A stretch of 28,512 nt of DNA from Dimargaris cristalligena (lineage: Eukaryota; Kickxellomycota; Dimargaritomycetes; Dimargaritales; Dimargaritaceae): positions 1 through 28,512 of the forward strand of contig JANBQC010000362.1 in the NCBI GenBank assembly GCA_027576995.1, given 5' to 3'. Under the pieces are notes generated by a model, which was given only the letters and a program-made list of their open reading frames with translations, did no database searches and was not told the origin of the DNA. Of this stretch, positions 20,716-28,512 are shown piece by piece. Each line of letters starts with the position of its first letter. Within the stretch, counting starts at the first letter, position 1. A program made the translations under genes and the position numbers.

Positions 20716-23700
20716 ACCCCAACAGCCCCCCTTTGTACTGCATTCCTCTTCACGCTCCCTGTGTGGTCCCAGTCATACCAGTCAATTCGCCATGGATCCC
20801 GCTAACCCCAATGAGAGCGGCCAGCCCGCTACCCCGTTGTCTAAGAATGCCGAGAAGAACGAAGCTAAGCGTCGCGCCAAAATGGAGAAGTTCGCCGCTA
20901 AGAAGGCCGCTATGGTAAGTAGACCAGCTGGGTGAGCCGTCGCATATGCGGCTGCTAAATTGGGCTGCGTTGATATATATATATAAGGCCTATCTGGCCT
21001 CCAGTTTGGGGGATTCACATTTAGGGGTCGCAGCTAACTTCCCGAGAGATCTCCCAAGGCGGTTTAATGAGACGCACTTGACTCTCGACTGTCCCTTGCA
21101 ACTGAATTGCACTACGGTCTATACGGCCCCACCCAGTTTGTACGCAGCCGGGCTGTGCTAGCTAGCTACTTCAAACTATGCCAGACCATTGCCCACTTGG
21201 CTAACCGTAGATTCGCAACCCCATACACATATATCTCTCTGTAGGCCGTCGGCGACGGCAAGAAGACTGCTGCCCCCAAGGAAAAGAAGGCCGCCAAGGC
21301 CGAGGCCCCCGCCAAACCCGTTGAGCCCGAGTTCGTCAATCTGACTCCGGCCGGTGAGAAGAAGATCATGGAGGAAGAAATGGCCGCCAGCTACAACCCC
21401 AAGGCCGTCGAAGCCGCCTGGTACGCCTGGTGGGAGAAGGAGGGCTATTTCAAACCCCAGCTGACCCCGGAGGGCAACGCCAAACCCGAGGGTACCTTTG
21501 TCATTCCCATTCCGCCTCCGAATGTTACCGGATCGCTCCACATTGGACACGGTTTGACCGTGGCCATCCAGGACACCCTGATCCGCTGGCACCGCATGCG
21601 TGGGGAAACTACCCTGTTCAACCCCGGTATGGACCACGCCGGTATTTCCACCCAAGCGGTGGTGGAAAAGATGCTGTGGAAGGAAGAGGGCCTGACCCGC
21701 CACGATATTGGCCGCGAAGCCTTTCTGGCCAAGGTTTGGGAGTGGAAGGAAAACTACGGCGGTCGAATTCAGAACCAACTCCGTCGGTTGGGCGGTTCTT
21801 ACGACTGGTCCCGATCCCGGTTCACCATGGACCCCGATATGACCGAGGCCGTCAATGAGCACTTTATCCGCCTCTTCGATGACGGTACCATTTACCGGGC
21901 TACCCGTCTGGTCAACTGGTGCGTGCACCTGAACACCGCCCTGTCCAACCTGGAAGTGGACAACAAGGAACTCTCCGGCTCAACCTACCTGACCGTCCCC
22001 GGCTACGGCCCGGAGGAGAAGTTCCAGTTTGGTGTGTTGGTTTGTTTCCAGTACCAGATTGAAGGCAGCGACGAGCGTCTGACCGTCGCCACTACCCGAG
22101 TGGAAACCATGCTGGGTGACTCGGCCATTGCGGTCCACCCCAATGACCCCCGCTACAAGCATCTGCATGGCAAGTTTGCCCGCCACCCCTTCATCGACCG
22201 ACGGATTCCTATTATCACCGACGACCAGGCCGTCGATATGGAATTCGGTACCGGTGCGGTGAAGATTACCCCCGCTCACGATTTCAATGATTACGAAGTT
22301 GGCAAACGCCATAATCTCGAATTCATCAACATTTTGAACGACGACGGTACCTTCAATGCCAATGCGGGTCCCAAGTTTGAGGGTATGAAGCGTTTCCACG
22401 CCCGTGTGGCCGTCGTCGGGGCCCTCAAGGAGGCCGGTCTATGGGTAGAAACCAAGGATAACCCCATGACTGTCCCCACCTGCTCCAAAACCGGTGATAT
22501 CATCGAGCCCCTCATGAAACCCCAGTGGTACGTGCGCTGTCATGATATGGCCCAGGAAGCGATGCGCGTGGTTCGCGAGGGTCAACTCTCCATCATGCCC
22601 GCCACGTCCGAACGGGAATGGTTCCGCTGGTTGGAAAACATCCAAGACTGGTGTATCTCACGTCAGCTCTGGTGGGGCCACCGCGTGCCTGCCTACTTGG
22701 TCGTGTTAGACGGTACTCGTCCCGATCCTACAGACATGCACTACTGGGTGGTCGGTCGCTCCGAGGAAGAAGCCCGGACCAGTGCTGCGGCGCGCTTCCC
22801 CAACCAGTCCTTCACCTTAGAACGGGACCCTGACGTGCTTGACACCTGGTTCTCGTCCGCCCTGTGGCCCTTCTCGATCCACGGCTGGCCGAACGCCACC
22901 ACCGACTACCGTAACTTCTACCCGGCCACGCTACTGGAGACCGGGTGGGACATTATTTTCTTCTGGGTAGCTCGCATGGTCATGGTGGGCCTCAAGCTAA
23001 CCGGCCAAGTGCCCTTCCAGGAAGTCTTCTGCCACGCCATGATCCGCGACGCCCACGGCCGTAAGATGAGTAAGAGTTTGGGTAACGTGATTGACCCCAT
23101 CGATGTGATTGAAGGCATTGACCTGGCCAGTCTGCACGCCAAATTGTACCAAGGTAACCTGGACCCCCGGGAAATCGAAAAGGCCAAGGCCGGCCAGGCC
23201 GCCGACTTCCCCCGCGGTATCCCCGAATGTGGTACTGATGCCCTGCGTTTCGCGCTGTGCGCCTACACCTCTACCGGGCGGGATTTGAACTTGGATATCC
23301 TGCGCGTCGAAGGCTACCGCAAATTCTGTAACAAATTATGGAACGCCACTCGGTTCGCCATGATGAAACTGGGAGGTGCCAGCTTCAAGCCCACCGCCCA
23401 AGTCGAAAGTACCGGCCCCACGTCCCTAGCTGACCGCTGGATTCTGCACAAGCTGAACGCGGCCACCGCCGAGGTGAACGCCGCTCTGGCCGAAAATAAC
23501 TTCATGGCCGCCACGACCGCTGTGCACCGCTTCTGGCTCTACGAGCTTTGCGATGTCTACATTGAAGCGATCAAACCCGTGTGCGATGTAGACGATAGCA
23601 CCACCGACGTGGCTCGTCTGGCTGCCAAGGCCACCGCTCAACAGACTCTATACACCTGTCTAGACTGGGGTCTGAAATTATTGCACCCGTTCATGCCCTT

Positions 23701-24298
23701 TATCACCGAGGAACTCTTCCAGCGTTTGCCGCGCCGTCCCGAATCGGACGAAACCTCCATTATGGTGGCCAAGTACCCCGGGCCCGTGCCCAGTTTCACC
23801 GACCCCACTAGCGAACGGGAGTTCGATTTGATCCTGGCGGCCACCCGCGCCATCCGGTCCCTCATGTCCGACTACGGCCTCACCTCCAAGGGCCAGGCCT
23901 ACCTGACTTCCACCACTCCGGCTCTACATGCCCTGTACGCCAGCCAGGCCGACCTGATGCAGGCGCTCATCCGCGGCTGCCAGCAAGTGACCGCTTTGGC
24001 TCCCGAAACCCCCAGCCCCGCTGGCTGTGCTCTGGTGACGTTGAACGACGAAACGAACGTTCTCCTGTTGGTCAAGGGTATTGTCGACATTGACGGTGAA
24101 ATCACCAAACTCAACCAGAAATTGGGCAAGGTGCAACAGCAGCTCGAATCATGGTCCAAGAAAACGACCATCGCCGACTACGAAACTAAAATCAAGGCCG
24201 AAGTGCGCGAATTGAACGCCAGTCGCATTAAGAACTATGAAGCCGAAATAGAGGCCATTACCCAGGGTATCCAGAACTTCATGACTCTCAAGAATTAA
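20606..24298 (+). CDS. Valyl-tRNA synthetase, mitochondrial and cytosolic forms
   Basis: Class I synthetase that charges tRNA-Val. Exons 20606-20914 and 21245-24298 join in phase 0. The first in-frame ATG (20606) gives 1120 residues with an Arg-rich, acid-free leader (MHFRPYLKSLNPICRRLL) typical of a mitochondrial targeting signal. A second ATG at 20792, in a strong GCCATGG context, gives 1058 residues without it and begins MDPANPNES, followed by a Lys/Ala-rich extension. In the long form: NVTGSLHIGHG with HIGH at 202-205; the editing domain with GTGAVKITPAHD at about 438; WCISRQLWWGHRVPA; DVLDTWFSSALWP; KMSKS at 710-714; the anticodon-binding domain; and a C-terminal coiled coil (about 1050-1115). 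One gene serving both compartments by alternative starts is the known arrangement of yeast VAS1. Identification is certain; dual targeting is inferred. Confidence 0.96.
20915..21244 (+). other. Intron of the valyl-tRNA synthetase gene
   Basis: 330-nt intron with donor GTAAGT and acceptor CTCTCTGTAG; CTAAC branch-like site at 21201-21205. Splicing joins the Lys/Ala-rich N-terminal extension (KKAAM) to its continuation (AVGDGKKTAAP) in phase 0. It lies after both start codons, so it is common to both forms. Confidence 0.9.
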
Positions 24299-24821
24299 GT
24301 AGAGTGAGTGAGCTATAGTATGCGAGGGTGGTTACTACTGGCCTGGACAAGAATTGTAATTTCTAGGTTAGATTTCGGTTTTATGGAATTAGCATGCGTA
24401 GGCCATTATAAGGCCCGTCTGGAAATATTAAAGTAGATTCATCAAATAAATAGCTAGGGCTTTTAATTATATATAGATGAAATTCAACCCAACTATATAG
24501 GACGGTAAATGAAATAAATATATGAGAGATTCATTTCTAACTAGCAGGTTTTGCCTCATTCAATGGATGTTTTGTTATGCGGTCTGGTTGAATATTTTCC
24601 TACTGGCACCGTTATTGTTCTATCCCAGATGCACCCATGATGTCATCCGAGGATATAATTATACAATTCCAGTTACAATCCGACATTGCCTTGACCTATA
24701 TTCCCTTGCATTTACCTAATAAACCCACATTGAGAGTTAGCTTACACTCGGCATTTATAATTTTCACCACTATATTATTACCCCCACCCTATTCCTGCTA
24801 TCATGTTGGTCAGGATTATTC
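24299..24821. other. 3' flank of valyl-tRNA synthetase and AT-rich spacer
   Basis: Holds the likely poly(A) signal at 24445-24450, then AT-rich sequence with no supported gene. The block 24478-24494 is identical to 5716-5732. The part from about 24700 loosely resembles 12700-12820 and leads into the repeat copy at 24822. Confidence 0.45.
24445..24450 (+). terminator. Poly(A) signal of the valyl-tRNA synthetase gene
   Basis: AATAAA about 147 bases after the stop codon; another lies near 24513. Either could direct 3'-end formation. Confidence 0.55.
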
Positions 24822-24890
24822 CTGATGCTACACTGAACAGAAACCGGGCTGTGTGGGTTCTTGGTAGATTAAGAGTGGTTAACCACTTAT
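24822..24890 (+). repeat. Dispersed repeat copy, interior 2
   Basis: Contains GATGCTACACTGAACAGAAA, CTGTGTGGGTTCTTGG and TTAAGAGTGGTTAACCACT. The first two parts match 12821-12885. The last part matches the reverse complement of 28152-28165 (TAAGAGTGGTTAA) and 884-894. It links the interior and terminal copies into one family. Confidence 0.55.
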
Positions 24891-26516
24891 TGATTCATTA
24901 AATAAACCCATGCCCGTTTGCTTTGCTTTAGCATAGTACATTTTTATACTTAGAGCGTCTTTCAGAGAGTGTGATAATGATATTTCATTATTGTCAAAGA
25001 TTCTAAGCAGCTAGATAGACCCTGTTTAAAAAGGGTATCATGGCCGACATGGTAAATAGCCTTGCATTATATTTATAATTATCTTGTGTGGTTCTGTATT
25101 TGCTCTACCGCTTCTACTGTCTTTCTTTTTGTTGGCCTTTCCTCAAGAAACAGGCTAGAGAAGCCCATACCTACTGATTATGATAAAAAGTACGAAGGGG
25201 GTCTTCCCAAGCATGTGTTTAACGTAAAGCATTTAAGTTATGGCCTTATGCACAATAAATCTATATTTGGTGGTTTATTCTCTGATAAATTCCACACCGT
25301 CTTTCACTGCACTTTTTTGAATATTGTCATGGGGAACAAATGCCTGTCCAGTACCCATCTGTGCACTAAGCCCTTGGCTCTTTGACTGCTTAAAACTATT
25401 GCCCTATATATTGAAACATGACAGTCTACTAATATAGTACGGTATCTCTTTAAGAAAGGGTAGCAATATATATATACCTGATTATTTTATTGAGGGTAAA
25501 GACTCGATAGTATTTCGAGTTTGAAGTCTGGCCAATATTTTTCGCTCATTGATTCCCCCAGTCCCCCTATTGCAATACTAAGCCCAGTGACTGAAGTTAC
25601 TTTACTGAATGCTTGGATATTTTAGAAACTCGCTAATAATGCACACTATCTATTACTTAATGGATGGATATATGTGTTTATTGCAATGGTTAATCGCGAT
25701 GATGTAGCATGCAACTTTACTCCATACATTGTATGCAGGGAGATTGGCAATCACCCGGGTTGATTACAGAATGAGCAACAGATAGATTTAGGAAAAATGC
25801 ACCACAGCACAAAGTGATAAAAGGAGATCGGCATATATCCAGATATCGACCCGAATGCTGGGTATGGACTTCCGGTTCTAAGGGGAACTGCAGTGGTATT
25901 ATTCTAGGTATATCGGATAGCCCGACACTTATCATGAAATGTCCATTGATTCAAACCTCAGGTAGATAGGGTATCTGGGAAGTCGCATTTTTGTGCTTTC
26001 CAAGGCCATGCAGTTTCCCCTGGGAGCCTTTATACAATAAAGTATTACGGCCTAAGACCCGATTTACCAACTTGGGCTCGTAGCCTTATCAGTAAGAATA
26101 CTAAGTGCGACACCTGGTGACGAACATAAAAAATATTAGTAAAATGTCTAATGGACTCAAGAGACCACACAACCTCTAATATAAATCCAATACGCAATTG
26201 AAGGTGGGTTACAATCCATCAGCATGGTAACTATATATATACATGCCGAACACCCTTGTGTATTGACACGCACTGGGGCAAGATCCCCAAATTTATTCAA
26301 ATGGCAATGACGAAGAATCGGGAATACAACAAACAACAGGGGGGTTTATAATATATATTTGTGGTTCAGGCGATAATTTGTACAGCGATAGTGAGTGAGC
26401 AGTTTAGAAATAATACTCGTTAGGTATGACTGACCCCGAGTCTCGGGATGTAGAGAGTCCAGGCCTTGTCCAACTTAGCCTAGGCAACCTACCTCAAACC
26501 TTTGACTTGAGCTACA
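24891..26516. other. AT-rich spacer, no gene recognised
   Basis: About 1.6 kb with short open frames only (for example 25062-25385 plus, 107 codons from a TTG, hydrophobic at its start) and none with recognisable motifs or coding bias. Contains the repeat copy at 25425-25505. From about 26400 to 26516 it is the 3' flank of the minus-strand orphan gene. Confidence 0.5.
25425..25505 (-). repeat. Dispersed repeat copy, interior 3
   Basis: TTTATTGAGGGTAAA at 25486-25500 is identical to 28348-28362. Upstream, CTACTAATATAGTACGG resembles TTACTAGTCAGTACGAGG at 28311-28328, and both have an AT run between. Same orientation as the right-edge copy. The inverted repeat stem is shorter here (TTTA/TAAA). 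Confidence 0.5.
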
Positions 26517-27375
26517 CTAAACATCGTCTTGGCCCGACTTATCGCCACTATTCGAATCCTGTAATGACCAGTTTCCAAACTGGGTGGTAACCGTGTTAAC
26601 CGAGTTTGACTGCGCTAGTTGAGACGATGCCGGATCAGGATAAAAGAATGAGCGAGTGGCAGAGGTTGGACACACTGGTTGGGCGGATGACCAACTATAT
26701 GTTCGTTTAATGTGCACATATGTGGGTGCATTCGTTGATTCAGTGGATCGATAATTTGAGGCCTTAAAACTATACGACACATAACCCTCCTCCATTTGGC
26801 CCATTGAGTTGCTTATGGGACTAAAAGATGTGCCATATCGAGACTGCTGGGATGAACCTGAACTGGGACTGGGATAGGAAACCCCCGGAATACCAATATC
26901 CGCTAAGAAAGGGTCACTGCGAATGGGGGAGTACAGGTGACTATTGGTCGAAGGAACTCTGCAGTCTAAATCTGATGGAGGCAGGTGGCTGTTGATATAT
27001 GGGAATTGTCTACTATTGCCAGAAGCGGGTGCCTGGCCATATATCGATGAGGAAGGGGTGTAGTGGTCCGACGAAGAAGGAACACTGTGAATTGACGAGT
27101 CCAGGTTGCTGACACTCGAAGAGGGCTGGGCGGCCTGACTATTTGAACCGCCTAATACTAATCATAAGACAAAAAAATATATGAATGCGGACATTAGTAA
27201 ATAATATGAGATTGGCACTACGTAAAAGTGCATTATTATAGCCAACAGTTAGGGGCCCGTGTACTTTGCCAGAATAACTGTTTGACTACTTACGTCCTGA
27301 CTTCCAGTTCGGGCTATTTTGTAAACTTCCACTGTTAGAATTATTAAAATAGTAAGATCCTTTGTGGTCCGACAT
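26517..27375 (-). CDS. Ser/Asn/Pro-rich orphan protein, two exons
   Basis: Not recognised. Exon 1 (27375-27294, starting MSDHKGSYYF) and exon 2 (27151-26517) join in phase through a 142-nt intron with a GTAAGT donor and a TATTAG acceptor. The product is 238 residues ending SGQDDV. It is low in complexity and probably disordered: Ser, Asn, Pro, Tyr and Gln dominate, with loosely repeated units such as LDSSIHSVPSS and LDCRVPSTNSHL. No membrane segment, signal peptide or metal-binding motif is seen. Candidates include the N-terminal part of a regulator or an RNA-binding scaffold. Support comes from the open frame crossing a clean splice. A CTAAC..TTTCAG just before the ATG hints that an upstream leader exon exists, and further coding exons on either side cannot be excluded. 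Confidence 0.5.
27152..27293 (-). other. Intron of the orphan gene
   Basis: Donor GTAAGT and acceptor TAG, 142 nt, splitting a codon after its first base. Removing it fuses two open frames of similar Ser/Asn-rich composition. Confidence 0.5.
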
Positions 27376-28151
27376 GACTGAAAGATGGTTAGATGGGAGA
27401 AAAGGGAGATAGTGACAAGTTGATGTTGTTGAAATTTTATTGGGGAGTGGATACCGGGCTTTTAAATAAAATGAGCACTACAGCATTGGTCTCGCTGATA
27501 TTTCAGCAAAAAAAATATGCGGAACTACAGAGACAGGTTAAAGTGTGTTATACCTGCGTGGCTAGGTATTCGGAAGAGTGGCTTGTACTTGTAGCAAATG
27601 ATCCAATGCCAAACAGCAACATGAATACAAACGACTGTTCTTGCCACCTTAAGTCCCCCCAATCGACCAACATACCTTAAGAACACAATGGCATGCAAAT
27701 TTATTTTATGTATATTACATTAATAATAATCGGAGGACAGTCGGTCGTCCTTTGGGTGGCCACAGTAACGCAGGAATTATCACCAAGGAGACTCACAACA
27801 CCACTTTTGAATCAATTTGGAAATCAATCCCATTTTTTGCCTCGCCTGATATTAACGATATAGAAATGAACCGGCGTTTAGGACTAATGGTTGTATCGTA
27901 TTGAGATTGCATCCCAAATTTTGCCCTTGTTAGGTGCCATAGACCTGTAGTGTACCGCTCATTTAGGAATTGGGACTCAAGGTATCCAAATCGTAAAAGC
28001 TACTTCCAATTTTGGTTGTACATGATGCCATCAAAAAAATATAATTATGATTGTTATGGCTGACATGAAAATGAGGTCAACTAGGAAATGCCCAACTGAT
28101 ATTTCAAACAATCCCATGTTCCAATTTACTGCACTTTCTCTCTGTCGCCCG
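27376..28151. other. Upstream region of the orphan gene, no second gene supported
   Basis: On the minus strand the 40 bases before the orphan ATG are CT-rich, and a TTTAAAAG element lies about 80-90 bases upstream, which suits a promoter. A plus-strand frame of 95 codons (27393-27680) overlaps it but has no recognisable content. The rest is AT-rich without visible genes. Confidence 0.4.
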
Positions 28152-28440
28152 AATTAACCACTCTTAGTCTGTCAAGAGTCTCGGGGATAGGCTTCTAACA
28201 GTAGGCGGGGCATTGGCATGGCCAAGCAGGCTACTAGCATTAGGTAAGGCTATACTAACCTAATAAAGTGAGTGTCAATGTGTATGCGGGGGACATGCAC
28301 TGATGCACACTTACTAGTCAGTACGAGGGGGGTGAGCATATATAGAGTTTATTGAGGGTAAACTAAGGGGGGGTAAGAATAAGCTCTGGTACTAACCGGT
28401 GTGGCAAGGTGTACTGTCCCCCTATAAGCCACACCAATTA
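28152..28440 (-). repeat. Dispersed repeat copy R at the right edge
   Basis: Reverse complement matches 530-900 (anchors TTAGAAGCCTATCC, CCTAATGCTAG, CTTTATTAG, GACTAGTAAG, AGTTTA..TAAACT). Its own hairpins are ACTCTT/AAGAGT (28160-28165 with 28174-28179), AGTTTA/TAAACT (28346-28364, loop of 7) and a perfect 8-bp stem GGTGTGGC/GCCACACC (28398-28405 with 28428-28435, loop of 22). Non-coding. Confidence 0.7.
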
Positions 28441-28461
28441 TATTACTATTATTATTATTAT
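28437..28461 (+). repeat. ATT microsatellite
   Basis: About six imperfect ATT units directly after the right-edge repeat's GGTGTGGC/GCCACACC hairpin. Confidence 0.7.
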
Positions 28462-28512
28462 GCAGGGTATGAAGTGGCTTTTTTTCTGGTATAACCAGTT
28501 TTTTTTCCCTCC

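Noticed and set aside
25062..25385. 107-codon plus-strand frame with a hydrophobic start
   Set aside because: Begins at TTG rather than ATG, AT-rich codons, no family recognised, and lies among decayed repeats.
27393..27680. 95-codon plus-strand frame starting with ATG
   Set aside because: Overlaps the likely promoter and CT-rich leader of the minus-strand orphan gene and has no recognisable content.

Overview
The window reads as nuclear DNA from an early-diverging fungus, most likely a zygomycete-grade lineage such as Zoopagomycota/Kickxellomycotina. This placement is an inference from protein character, gene density, GC-rich coding blocks set in AT-rich spacers, and short spliceosomal introns (GTAAGT donors, CTAAC-type branch sites). 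No species can be named from sequence alone. There is no sign of bacterial operons, CRISPR or viral genes.

Layout. Positions 1-6369 are AT-rich, apparently gene-free DNA with degenerate repeats at the left edge. At 6370-11563 (minus) lies a complete two-exon clathrin heavy chain gene. At 11.7-13.6 kb is spacer holding a repeat copy and one possible membrane-segment exon. At 13661-16459 (minus) lies a multi-exon gene whose last exon, and at least three earlier segments, match kaptin (KPTN), a subunit of the KICSTOR complex that restrains TORC1 through GATOR1. At 17369-19915 (plus) is a single-exon EME1/Mms4-like subunit of the MUS81 structure-specific endonuclease. At 20606-24298 (plus) is a two-exon valyl-tRNA synthetase with two in-frame starts that would give mitochondrial and cytosolic forms. 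At 24.3-26.5 kb is spacer with more repeat copies. At 26517-27375 (minus) is a two-exon Ser/Asn/Pro-rich orphan gene, and the last kilobase is repeat-bearing spacer.

The genes do not form one pathway. They are unrelated housekeeping and DNA-repair functions (membrane traffic, nutrient signalling, recombination, translation) on independent transcripts. The kaptin and EME1 genes are divergent and share a spacer of about 0.9 kb.

The most noteworthy observations are: a kaptin-like gene in a fungus, since KICSTOR is usually described as an animal TORC1 regulator missing from yeasts; a family of degenerate dispersed repeats with a conserved small hairpin, found in several spacers and in inverted orientation near both ends of the window; an overlapping upstream ORF placed to influence start choice on the valyl-tRNA synthetase mRNA; and two SUMO-interaction-like motifs in the EME1 N-terminus. 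I found no clear candidate for a wholly new enzymatic system.
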